NCBI GenBank assembly: GCA_001776935.1
Contig: MFDN01000001.1
Location: 357,449-396,322 of the forward strand
Direction: 5' to 3'
DNA: 38,874 nucleotides
DNA from: Candidatus Daviesbacteria bacterium RIFCSPLOWO2_01_FULL_39_23
Lineage (GTDB): Bacteria > Patescibacteriota > Microgenomatia > Daviesbacterales > UBA10151
The first letter of the stretch is position 1. Each line of letters opens with the position of its first letter. Of the stretch, positions 17,792 to 27,059 are shown one piece after another. The notes below the pieces were generated by a model. That model did not search any database. It was not told the origin of the DNA and was given only the letters and a program-made list of their open reading frames with translations. Position numbers and translations under genes: made by a program.

Positions 17792-19155
17792 ATTTGATAT
17801 ATGAACCAATTATTGGTTTAGAAGTGCATGTTGAGCTTAATACAAAAACCAAAATGTTTTGCAGGTGCTCTGCTGAGTATTTTGGTAAAGACCCGAATAC
17901 GCATACCTGCCCTGTTTGTTTGGGATTACCCGGCGCACTCCCCTATACCAATAAAGCTGCAATTGAGGGATGCATGAAAATAGGTTTGGCGCTAAATTGT
18001 ACAGTTTCCGAAAAATCTTTGTTCGAAAGAAAAAATTATTTTTACCCGGATCTTTCCAAAGGTTATCAGATTTCCCAATACAGATGGCCTTTGTGTGTGA
18101 ATGGTTGGGTAGAGGTGGAAGATCCTCATGGTAATTCTAAAAAGATAAGGATCAATAGAGCTCATCAGGAAGAAGATACAGGTAAACTGACTCACAGAGG
18201 ATCTGAAACCCTGATTGATTTTAATAGGTGCGGGCTGCCGCTTGTAGAAATTGTGACTGAGCCGGATTTTAAGGATGTTGAGGAAGTAAGAGATTATGCC
18301 AAAAAACTCCAGCAGCTTTTCCGCTACTTAGGAGTTTCTAATGCTGATATGGAACGGGGTGATATGCGCCTTGAGGCTAATGTTTCGGTCCGTCTGCCCG
18401 GTCAGAAAGAATTACCAAATTACAGAGTAGAGTTAAAAAATATAAATTCATTCAGGTTTATGGTGGCGGCTATAGAATATGAAATAAAACGCCAAATTGC
18501 CGCTTTGGAAAAAGGAGAAAAGCTTTCGCAGGAAACCAGGGGTTGGAATGCAGACAAAAAGTGTACATATTTGCAAAGGAGTAAAGAAGAGGCTCATGAT
18601 TACCGCTATTTTCCCGAACCGGATATACCGGAAATTAGTTATCAGTCTTCAGACATCAGTCTTCAGACAATAAAAGACCAAATGCCGGAATTACCATGGG
18701 ATAAACAGAAAAGATTTGTTTCGGAATTTAAATTAATCCAATCTCAGGCAAAAATTCTTACAGAATCAAAAGAGCTGGCAGCGTATTTTGAGATGGCGAT
18801 AAAGCATGGAAAAGAACATGGGGTTGAGGCTGTTTCGATTGCCAATTACCTTATAAATACAAAAATAAATATAGAAGAAATCTTAATTGCTCAACTAATA
18901 GATAATATAAAAGGTAAAAAAGCGGGAATAATAGGGGATGAAGGAGAGCTTGAAAAACTGGCACAACAGGCAATTGATGAAAATCCCAAAGTAGTCCAGG
19001 ATTATAAGCAAAGCTTGCCTCCGCCTATCGGCGAAGGTAAAAAAGGCAAAGCCTCTGCAATTAATGTTTTAATTGGAGCTGTAATGAGAATATCGGGCGG
19101 CAAGGCAGATGTATCTTTGGTAAAACCCATTTTGGAAAACCTGCTTAAAGAGTAA
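17788..19155 (+). CDS. gatB: Asp/Glu-tRNA amidotransferase subunit B
   Basis: YEPIIGLEVHVELNTKTKMFCRCSAEYFGKDPNTHTCPVCLGLPGALPYTNKAA. Confidence 0.97.
   Translation: MNLIYEPIIGLEVHVELNTKTKMFCRCSAEYFGKDPNTHTCPVCLGLPGALPYTNKAAIEGCMKIGLALNCTVSEKSLFERKNYFYPDLSKGYQISQYRWPLCVNGWVEVEDPHGNSKKIRINRAHQEEDTGKLTHRGSETLIDFNRCGLPLVEIVTEPDFKDVEEVRDYAKKLQQLFRYLGVSNADMERGDMRLEANVSVRLPGQKELPNYRVELKNINSFRFMVAAIEYEIKRQIAALEKGEKLSQETRGWNADKKCTYLQRSKEEAHDYRYFPEPDIPEISYQSSDISLQTIKDQMPELPWDKQKRFVSEFKLIQSQAKILTESKELAAYFEMAIKHGKEHGVEAVSIANYLINTKINIEEILIAQLIDNIKGKKAGIIGDEGELEKLAQQAIDENPKVVQDYKQSLPPPIGEGKKGKASAINVLIGAVMRISGGKADVSLVKPILENLLKE
18641..18668 (+). repeat. Perfect tandem 14-mer x2 inside gatB
   Basis: ATCAGTCTTCAGAC ATCAGTCTTCAGAC. 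Confidence 0.95.
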
Positions 19156-19251
19156 TGTTTCCCCCTTGCATTAAAGATTTTACTGCTGTTAAATGGATAA
19201 GTCGCATTTATTCCGGTGTCTAATGTTGCCCGGTGTAGTGGGACAATAACT

Positions 19252-22200
19252 ATGGCACGCTTTGTTCACCTGCACAATCACACAGAATATTCCCTCCTGG
19301 ACGGATTGTGCAAGATTCCCCAGCTTGTAAAAACTGCAAAAGACTTAGGCATGGAAGCTTTGGCCATTACAGACCACGGAGTTATGTATGGAGCCATACA
19401 ATTTTACAAAGCCTGCAAAGAAGCAGGTATTAAGCCTATTGTCGGCGTAGAAATGTATGTTGCCAAAAGATCGCATACAGATAAGGAAGGCAAGCTTGAC
19501 AGCGAGCCGTTTCATTTAACAGTGCTTGCTAAAAACTTTCAGGGATATTTAAATTTAATGAAGCTGACTACCATTGCCCATACTGAGGGTTATTACTATA
19601 AACCAAGGGTTGACAGGGCTTTGCTGAAAAAATACCACGAAGGGTTAATTGCGCTGTCAGGTTGTCCTTCGGGTGAATTTATCAGGTCTTTGGATCTAAA
19701 AGATTTAAGGAAAGCAGAAGATGTTTTAAAGACCTATCTGGATATTTTCGGAGAGGGTAATTTTTACCTTGAGATTCAGCGCCATCCTTACAAACAAGCT
19801 TTGGAAACAGCAACAGATGAACATATCAGGAAAGATTTAAGCGAACTTTTGGAGATACAGGAAAGGACATTTGCAGGGATTAAGGAGCTCTCTCAAAGCT
19901 TGGGTTTACCTATTGCAGCCACAAATGACTGCCACTACATAAAAAAAGAAGATGCAGAAGCTCAGGATGCTCTTTTGTGTATTCAGACCGGAAAATTTTT
20001 GCTGGAAACCGCAAGACTTCGAATGATAGATACTCCTGATTATTATTTAAAAACCCCCCAGGAAATGGAAGAACTTTACCGGGATCTGCCGCAGGCTTTG
20101 GAAAACACTGTCCGTATTGCAGATTCTGTAAATTTGGAAATTCCTTTGGGCACTGCCAGATTTCCTGTTTTTGAAACTCCCGAAGGAAAATCTTCAATGG
20201 AATACCTGCGGGAGATGACTTACAAACAGGCAGAAGAAAAGATAGAAATTACGGAAAAAGTTAAAGAAAGACTGGAATACGAGTTAGGAGTCATTGAGCA
20301 AAAAAAGTATGCGGATTATTTTTTAGTGGTTGCAGATTTTATGCGGTGGGCGCATGAGAAAGGAATTATCACCAACACCAGGGGGTCTGCAGCTGCTTCT
20401 ATGGTTTTATATTGTCTGGGAGTAACCAATTTAAACCCTTTAGATTATGTTTTGCCTTTTGAACGGTTCTTAACAGTTTACCGTCCCTCACTTCCTGATA
20501 TAGACGCTGATATTGCGGATGATAGGCGGGATGAAATTTTAAATTATGTGATGGAAAAATACGGCAGGGACCGGGTTGCGCATATTGTGACCTTTGGAAC
20601 CATGATGGGCAGGGCTGCAATCCGGGATGTGGGCAGGGTTTTGGGGATGAGTTATGGGGATGTTGACCGGATTGCCAAACTTGTTCCTCCCCCTCATCAG
20701 GGCTTTCATAAACCGCTCCCCGAAGCTATTAAAGAAGTGCCGGACCTTGAAATCCTCTATAAAAATGACAGTCAGATCAAAAAGCTTCTGGATCTTGCTT
20801 CAAAGATTGAAGGGACAGTCCGGCATGCCTCTGTTCATGCGGCAGGAGTAGTAATTGCTCCGGATGAGATCACCAATTTTACTCCTTTGCAAAGGGAATC
20901 AAGCGGAGAAAGGCTGGTCTGTCAGTATGACATGTTTGCGGTGGAAGATGCGGGACTTGTTAAAATGGACCTTTTGGGTATAAGAAACCTTTCAATTTTG
21001 GGAAGAGCTGTTGAGTTTGTTAAAGAAAACAGGGGTGTTTTGGTTGATTTGAATAAAATCCCGCTTGACCAAAAAAAAGCCTTTGAACTTTTGGCAAAAG
21101 GAGAGACTTTAGGGGTGTTTCAGCTTGAAGGTTCCGGTATGACAAGGTATGTGATGGAACTGAAGCCCACCAGTATTTTTGATATTCAAGCTATGGTGGC
21201 TCTTTACCGGCCGGGCCCGATGAGCATGATCCCTGAATATATCGCAAGAAAACACGACCCTAAAAAGGTTAAGTTTTTCGATCCCCGAATGAAAGACTAC
21301 ACCGAAGCTTCTTTGGGCCTTTTGGTCTATCAGGACGATGTGCTTTTAACTGCCATAAATTTGGCGGGATATTCGTGGGAAGAGGCGGATAAATTCAGGA
21401 AAGCAATGGGCAAAAAAATCCCTTCTGAGATGGCCAAGCAAAAAGGTAAATTTATCGAAGGATGCATTGAGAAGGGGATGAGAAGGCAAAAGGCGGAAGA
21501 ATTGTTTGCCCTGATTGCTCCCTTTGCTGCGTATGGCTTTAATAAAGCGCATGCCGCCTCATATGCCATGGTAGCTTACCAGACAGCCTACATGAAGGCC
21601 AATTTCCCGGTGGAATTTATGGCGGCTGTAATGACAGCTGAATCAGGAGATACGGATAAAATTGCCGCGGCTATTGAGGAATGCAAAAGACTTGGGATTG
21701 TGGTTTTACCGCCGGATGTAAATAAATCAACTGTCGGATTTTCTTTGGAGAAATTAAGGAGCCTGTCTCAGGCGGATTTGGAACGAAGTTTGAGTGTTGG
21801 TGAAAGCGGCGTCAAGCAGGGTATAAGATTCGGATTGTCTGCCATTAAAAATGTCGGCATTTCTGCTATCGAATCAATAATTTCTGCAAGAAAAGACGGA
21901 GAATTTAAGTCGCTTTCTGACCTTTGCGCCCGTTCTGATAACCGCCTGGTTAACAGGAAAACTTTGGAAAGTTTAATAAAGGCCGGTGCATTGGATCATT
22001 TGGGAAGCCGCGCTGCCCAGCTTTTGATTTTGGATCAATACCTTGAGGAGTCTCATAAATTAAATAAAAATAAATTGTCCGGGCAGGTATCTTTATTTGA
22101 CAGCGAGAGCGAGGCCACTCTCTCAATAAGGCTTCCGGATGTGCCGGAACTTTCTTTGGAGCAGCTTTTAATATTTGAAAAAGAGCTTTTAGGATTTTAT

Positions 22201-22806
22201 TTACATGAACCTCCATACCTTGCGCTTTTGGAGAAATTGTCACAAATTATTCCTAATAAACTATCTGCGCTTGAAGATATGCATGTTGGAAAGAGTTTAA
22301 AATTGGGCGGAGTGATAGTTTCTGTTAAAAAGGTTTTGACTAAGAAAACAGCTTCTGAGATGGCTTTTGTAAAAATTTCTGATAACTACAAAAGCATAGA
22401 AGTGGTGGTGTTTCCTAAAATATATGAAACCTGTAAAGAAGTTTTAGATAAAGATATTGTTGTGGTGTTTTCCGGCAGGGTGGAAAAAAGGGAGGAAGAA
22501 TTATCTTTAATTGTTGAAAAAATCAGTAAATTTGACCCCGGTGCGATTGAAATCACACCCACAGGTATCGGTGTTGAGATTCATATTCCCCAGGGATCAG
22601 ATATCTCTGTTTTACAGTCTGTTAACAGGACTCTGAGGAGTTTTCCCGGAAGCGCTCCGGTAGTACTTCTTTTACCCGGCAAGGAAGGGGTGAAAAGAAT
22701 GAATTTGCCGTTTTCCATAGATCCCGGGATTTCTTTGGAAGAAGAGATTAATCAAATACTAGGGGAAGGCGCATTCAAAATCGTCCAGGTTGCCAAGCAG
22801 GCTTAG
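19252..22806 (+). CDS. dnaE: DNA polymerase III alpha subunit
   Basis: MARFVHLHNHTEYSLLDGLCKIPQLVKTAKDLGMEALAITDHGVMYGAIQFYKACKEAGIKPIVGVEMY; PDIDADIADDRRDEI; C-terminal OB-fold region. ORF track starts at 19216; MARF start preferred. Confidence 0.97.
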   Translation: MARFVHLHNHTEYSLLDGLCKIPQLVKTAKDLGMEALAITDHGVMYGAIQFYKACKEAGIKPIVGVEMYVAKRSHTDKEGKLDSEPFHLTVLAKNFQGYLNLMKLTTIAHTEGYYYKPRVDRALLKKYHEGLIALSGCPSGEFIRSLDLKDLRKAEDVLKTYLDIFGEGNFYLEIQRHPYKQALETATDEHIRKDLSELLEIQERTFAGIKELSQSLGLPIAATNDCHYIKKEDAEAQDALLCIQTGKFLLETARLRMIDTPDYYLKTPQEMEELYRDLPQALENTVRIADSVNLEIPLGTARFPVFETPEGKSSMEYLREMTYKQAEEKIEITEKVKERLEYELGVIEQKKYADYFLVVADFMRWAHEKGIITNTRGSAAASMVLYCLGVTNLNPLDYVLPFERFLTVYRPSLPDIDADIADDRRDEILNYVMEKYGRDRVAHIVTFGTMMGRAAIRDVGRVLGMSYGDVDRIAKLVPPPHQGFHKPLPEAIKEVPDLEILYKNDSQIKKLLDLASKIEGTVRHASVHAAGVVIAPDEITNFTPLQRESSGERLVCQYDMFAVEDAGLVKMDLLGIRNLSILGRAVEFVKENRGVLVDLNKIPLDQKKAFELLAKGETLGVFQLEGSGMTRYVMELKPTSIFDIQAMVALYRPGPMSMIPEYIARKHDPKKVKFFDPRMKDYTEASLGLLVYQDDVLLTAINLAGYSWEEADKFRKAMGKKIPSEMAKQKGKFIEGCIEKGMRRQKAEELFALIAPFAAYGFNKAHAASYAMVAYQTAYMKANFPVEFMAAVMTAESGDTDKIAAAIEECKRLGIVVLPPDVNKSTVGFSLEKLRSLSQADLERSLSVGESGVKQGIRFGLSAIKNVGISAIESIISARKDGEFKSLSDLCARSDNRLVNRKTLESLIKAGALDHLGSRAAQLLILDQYLEESHKLNKNKLSGQVSLFDSESEATLSIRLPDVPELSLEQLLIFEKELLGFYLHEPPYLALLEKLSQIIPNKLSALEDMHVGKSLKLGGVIVSVKKVLTKKTASEMAFVKISDNYKSIEVVVFPKIYETCKEVLDKDIVVVFSGRVEKREEELSLIVEKISKFDPGAIEITPTGIGVEIHIPQGSDISVLQSVNRTLRSFPGSAPVVLLLPGKEGVKRMNLPFSIDPGISLEEEINQILGEGAFKIVQVAKQA

Positions 22807-22825
22807 ATTGTGTTAATATTCCATA

Positions 22826-23140
22826 ATGATTTCAGTTACTGTCGGTGAGCAAAATATACATATTGGCGATACCTTAAGAGTGCACAATAAAGTGGTGGAA
22901 GGCGCCAAGGCCAGGATTCAAATTTTTGAAGGTATTTTAATCAACCTCCGCGGAAGGGGAGAGAATAAAACTTTCACCATCCGTAAAATCGGCGCCGGAG
23001 GAGTGGGAGTTGAAAGAATCTGGCCCTTAAATTCGCGTTCGATTGTTAAAATTGAAGTAAAGAAAAAAGCCACAAAAGTAAGACGGGCCAAGCTTTTCTA
23101 TTTAAGGGATTTAACAGGCAAAGAAGCGGTCAGAGCTTGA
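22826..23140 (+). CDS. rplS: 50S ribosomal protein L19
   Basis: [66 protein letters not shown]-type L19 sequence. Confidence 0.95.
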   Translation: MISVTVGEQNIHIGDTLRVHNKVVEGAKARIQIFEGILINLRGRGENKTFTIRKIGAGGVGVERIWPLNSRSIVKIEVKKKATKVRRAKLFYLRDLTGKEAVRA

Positions 23141-23148
23141 TTATCCTT

Positions 23149-24654
23149 TCACCCTAAACTTTTTCTAAGCAGGGCAGCTTTTAAAATATATTTTGTCGGA
23201 TCTTCTGCATTTTTAATGCAGTTAAAAATCTTTCCGGTCAGATTCCGGTGTTTATGCTCATTTACGTTTTGGGGTCCTAAAGTAATGCCAAATATTTCTT
23301 CTATACTTTCCACATCTTCTAAAACTTTTTTCCAGGCTCTAGATTGCCTGCTTAAATTTACTAAATTCTGTTTATTTAAGTATCTTCCTGCTTCCACAAG
23401 GTCTTCTTTTAAATATTTATAATATTTTTTAATGATATTGAAATTCCCCGACTTTTTTGCCCATATAAGTCCTCTGCCGCTTCCGATCAGTTCAGGAGGC
23501 ACGCCTAAAGAATAAAAAGAAGCGGTGAAAGTGATAGCTCTTGGGAGTTTTACTTTGCCTACGCTCCTTGAGTAGCCGTACAAACCTGTATGCTGTACCC
23601 TTTCCCGCCGCTTTGGTATAAATGCAGCCACCTTATTGACAAGAGGGCTTATTTTTTCTATTACTTCTTTGTAGTATTTTTCAAAAACAGGAAAAATGTT
23701 TTGCAGGGAATTTTCTTCATCTTCGGGTATTTTAACTGCTTTGGATTTTGGGAGTAATTTATTTAAGGTCAAAATTGCTTTTTTAACTGTTTCTTTTTCA
23801 AAATCATACCGGAATGCAGACTGAATTGTGGTGGTCCTAATCCCGGCGTATTCATTGATAAACTTTTTGACATTTAACGGGTTTAAGCCTCCCCGGAATG
23901 GTAAAGCAGCTGCTCCTATTATGGGGTAAAGAGGGATATTAATCCTGCTTTCAAGTTTTGCATATCTGGAAAGGGCGATTTTAATAGCCAAAACCGTGGG
24001 AATAATCCCAAAATTTAAGGCAGGATCAGACCGGGCCACATAAGGCCGCATGTAAGGCGGCAATTTTTTAAACATTTTTTTATGAATACTCAAGTATTTT
24101 TCCAATATTTTGTCTGATGAAATAATAGTCGGCACATCTTCAAACAAGGGGATGACCCGGGGGTTTGATAAAATCCCCCAAAGCCGATAGACAGGATGGG
24201 TTAACTTATGCATTTGCTGATAGCCTTCCTGTATATAAATCATTTCTTCGGCGGAAGTGGTCATCGGCAGAATGACCTCAAATAAAGGAGGGGTGGGTAG
24301 GTTAAAATGCTGGGCTTCCGAAGCTGCAGAGGCCAGATTCATAAAAGCCCTGCCTATCCGGAATTCTGTTTCCACTTTGGGATTTGGCAACCTAAAAGTC
24401 AAATAAGTTTTTAAGCCCAGGGGGTTTTTCTTAAAGAACTTAAAATAATTACTAAAAAGCCTTTCTAAGATAGATTCATCCACTAATTTTCCTTCCCAAT
24501 CCCATTTGTATTCTTCAATCCCAAGTTCGGAAAATGATAAATAAACTTCTTTTGATTCAAACTGGGTGGAAATATATGCTTCATTGTGCCAATAAGGGAC
24601 CCCGGCATGATCCGGGTGCTGGGTTGCCATTGTTGAGGGAATTTTGCCTGTCAT
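23149..24654 (-). CDS. ppcA: Archaeal-type phosphoenolpyruvate carboxylase
   Basis: MTGKIPSTMATQHPDHAGVPYWHNEAYISTQFESKE; ~500 aa, characteristic of the short archaeal-type PEPC rather than the ~900-aa bacterial type. Confidence 0.88.
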   Translation of the reverse strand: MTGKIPSTMATQHPDHAGVPYWHNEAYISTQFESKEVYLSFSELGIEEYKWDWEGKLVDESILERLFSNYFKFFKKNPLGLKTYLTFRLPNPKVETEFRIGRAFMNLASAASEAQHFNLPTPPLFEVILPMTTSAEEMIYIQEGYQQMHKLTHPVYRLWGILSNPRVIPLFEDVPTIISSDKILEKYLSIHKKMFKKLPPYMRPYVARSDPALNFGIIPTVLAIKIALSRYAKLESRINIPLYPIIGAAALPFRGGLNPLNVKKFINEYAGIRTTTIQSAFRYDFEKETVKKAILTLNKLLPKSKAVKIPEDEENSLQNIFPVFEKYYKEVIEKISPLVNKVAAFIPKRRERVQHTGLYGYSRSVGKVKLPRAITFTASFYSLGVPPELIGSGRGLIWAKKSGNFNIIKKYYKYLKEDLVEAGRYLNKQNLVNLSRQSRAWKKVLEDVESIEEIFGITLGPQNVNEHKHRNLTGKIFNCIKNAEDPTKYILKAALLRKSLG

Positions 24655-24690
24655 TGAGGCAGATTATATTAGATGTATATAATTAAATAA

Positions 24691-25050
24691 ATGTCCAAAC
24701 AACAAGATGGGGATCTGGGCGAACAAACAGGCTGTGAATTTTTAAGAAAACAGGGATATAAAATTCTGGAAAGAAATTTTAGGATAAAAGGCGGGGAGAT
24801 AGATATTGTGGCAAGGGAAGGAAAAGTTCTGGTATTTGTGGAAGTAAAAACCCGCTGGTCGCATGAATATGGCCCCCCGGTAGAATCTATGACAGGCTGG
24901 AAAATAAGATCGCTTTTAAAAACCGCCAAATTTTATATTCAAAAAATAAACTGGGGTGAAAAAGAATACAGGCTGGATTTTGTGGGAGTAGACTTTGCAG
25001 CCGATACAGTGAGTCCAAAAATTGAATTAATTAAAAATATTACAGGCTAA
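24691..25050 (+). CDS. YraN/UPF0102 family nuclease-like protein
   Basis: GEQTGCEFLRKQGYKILERNFRIKGGEIDIVAREGKVLVFVEVKTRWS. Confidence 0.95.
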   Translation: MSKQQDGDLGEQTGCEFLRKQGYKILERNFRIKGGEIDIVAREGKVLVFVEVKTRWSHEYGPPVESMTGWKIRSLLKTAKFYIQKINWGEKEYRLDFVGVDFAADTVSPKIELIKNITG

Positions 25051-25054
25051 ATAA

Positions 25055-25951
25055 TTAAACTTTTTTATGGTTTCCCTCAACAGCAAAAGGGATTTCTTCC
25101 CAGTCATGAACCTTGCGCACTTCTTTATTTAAGGCCCAGACTGTTCTAAGAAGTTTTGGTTCTATCTTTAAATCTTTTGCACTTCCTATTAAAGCAACTA
25201 GATCCTTGGGTAAACATTTACCTCCAAAACCTCTTGCAGTAGTTACATTAAGGTGCGAATCGCCGATCCGGCGGTCTGCTGCAGCCATGCTTTTTACTTC
25301 CTCATATTTCACTCCCAAAGAATTACAAATATCAAACATCTCATTGGCAAACATGACTTTGGTAGCCAAAAATGCATTTGCCATGTACTTAATCATTTCC
25401 GCAGTTGTGGTGTCTGTCTGGAAGATCTTTTGAGTGGGGAACCTTTGCCTGAAAAGGGCAATCACTTTTCTTGAGGTTAGATCATTATTGGCGCCGACTA
25501 CAGTCCTGTCTGCATTGATAAAATCAGCCAGATAATTTGCTTCTGTTAAAAATTCAGGGTTAAATGCAAAATTGCTTTTTGGATACTTGCTTTCAAATTT
25601 TTTGGTCGTACCCGGGACTATAGTGGATTTAATAACAATAATTTTATCCGTGCCGTTTGTAAATTTGGTAGTCTGGTCGATCATCTCATCAAGTATTGAA
25701 AGATCAATGCCTGATTCATCCTGTTTCATTGGGGTTGGCAGGCAGATAAAAATGAATTCAGAATCCCTGACAACTTCTTCCAAAGAAGGGCTTTCCTTGT
25801 ACTTGTCGTGGTACTTGATGGTATATTTGGAGGCGATATCTTTTTGAGAAAAACCAAATGCAAGAGCTTGGCCTACGATCCCAAAACCTACAATTCCAAT
25901 TCTTGCAGGGCTTATCCAATCAGCGTGTGTGGGAGATGTATCAGGTGACAT
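25055..25951 (-). CDS. UDP-glucose/GDP-mannose 6-dehydrogenase family protein
   Basis: N-terminal Rossmann GIVGFGIVGQALA; FICLPTP; NPEFLTEANYLADFINADRTVVG; catalytic GFGGKCLPKD. Short, apparently lacking most of the C-terminal domain. Confidence 0.88.
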   Translation of the reverse strand: MSPDTSPTHADWISPARIGIVGFGIVGQALAFGFSQKDIASKYTIKYHDKYKESPSLEEVVRDSEFIFICLPTPMKQDESGIDLSILDEMIDQTTKFTNGTDKIIVIKSTIVPGTTKKFESKYPKSNFAFNPEFLTEANYLADFINADRTVVGANNDLTSRKVIALFRQRFPTQKIFQTDTTTAEMIKYMANAFLATKVMFANEMFDICNSLGVKYEEVKSMAAADRRIGDSHLNVTTARGFGGKCLPKDLVALIGSAKDLKIEPKLLRTVWALNKEVRKVHDWEEIPFAVEGNHKKV

Positions 25952-26008
25952 TTTAGCTAAATTAGATTATATCAAAAGGAATGAATTGTCAAATGATACA
26001 ATGCATAT

Positions 26009-26410
26009 ATGCGCGTAATCTATAAAGCGGCTTTGGCAGTTTTTAAAGATAAAAAAATGTTGCAGGTTAGGACAAATAAGGAAAGTGACGTTTTTTACAC
26101 ACTGGGAGGAAAAATTGAAGAAGGTGAGTCGGATTTAGAGTGTTTAAAAAGGGAAGTAAAAGAAGAAATCGACTGCGAAATTGAAGAAAGCTCCATAAAG
26201 TTTTTATCGGAGTTTGAAGATGTGGCGCACGGAAAAGATGCTTTGCTTAATGTCAGAATGTATCAGGGTAAGTTGATAGGTGATCCAAAAGCTTCTTCTG
26301 AGATAGTGGAAATCGGCTGGTTTGACACAAATTCTGATCAAAAAAACCTTTCAGAAATTGCTAAAAGAACAATCTTCCCCTGGTTAAAAAAACACGGGTA
26401 TATTAATTAA
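26009..26410 (+). CDS. Nudix hydrolase
   Basis: Nudix box GGKIEEGESDLECLKREVKEEIDCEI. Confidence 0.93.
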   Translation: MRVIYKAALAVFKDKKMLQVRTNKESDVFYTLGGKIEEGESDLECLKREVKEEIDCEIEESSIKFLSEFEDVAHGKDALLNVRMYQGKLIGDPKASSEIVEIGWFDTNSDQKNLSEIAKRTIFPWLKKHGYIN

Positions 26411-26429
26411 CTGCTACTAGACTAGATTA

Positions 26430-26458
26430 TTGACAGGCAGAAAAACTCATAGTAGTAT
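26430..26458 (+). promoter_or_regulatory. Sigma70-type promoter
   Basis: TTGACA-17-TAGTAT. Confidence 0.65.
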
Positions 26459-26465
26459 TTCTAAT

Positions 26466-26999
26466 CTGGAGAGAAATCTGGAGAGAAAACCTGGGTGTGT
26501 GGAATGTATTGTTGTCCGGTTATTTGAAAGAGCAAATGGAATTTCAAATGGACAAAAAATGCGCAGCGGTAGCTTGGAATCAGGAGTTTATCCCGGATCC
26601 AGGTTAAACAGGAGATTTTTTCAAGGTCATCGAAGAAGATTAACAGTTACACAGAATACCCCGCAGTAAATACTGCAGATTGCAGGATATGAACCGTTGG
26701 ATTTCTTATATGTAAAAACAAGAAAAATTACACAGCCGGGCAGGATTCTCAGAAGGAAAAATTGTAATGGGAACGAAAGATACAGAGATTTTAGCAAAAC
26801 TCCGCGGCCTGTATTGGTTGCCTCTAGGGCAGCAGATATCAGTGTGATGTATGAGGGAAATGGCGTTGCAGACAGTAAATTTTTCGGTTCGGTTCCTGTA
26901 AAACCTTTTGAATATCTTTACCAGGCAGGATCAGTATCTTTTCAGGGTGAGGATTTTCCCCGGGATACTATTGCCGAAAGATGTGTGCTGAATTTTTAA
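26466..26999 (+). pseudogene. Single reading frame of unknown product interrupted by one in-frame TAA (26667-26669)
   Basis: ORFs 26430-26669 and 26697-26999 are in the same frame; only one stop separates them. No recognised family. Confidence 0.5.
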
Positions 27000-27059
27000 A
27001 ATCCTGCATTTTTGCATATTTGTCCCCCAAAGGACTCAATATTTTGGTAAGATTTCAAT

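Noticed and set aside
19910-22243. Minus-strand ORFs inside dnaE (19910-20197, 21330-21569, 21950-22243)
   Set aside because: Shadow ORFs without motifs opposite an intact housekeeping gene.
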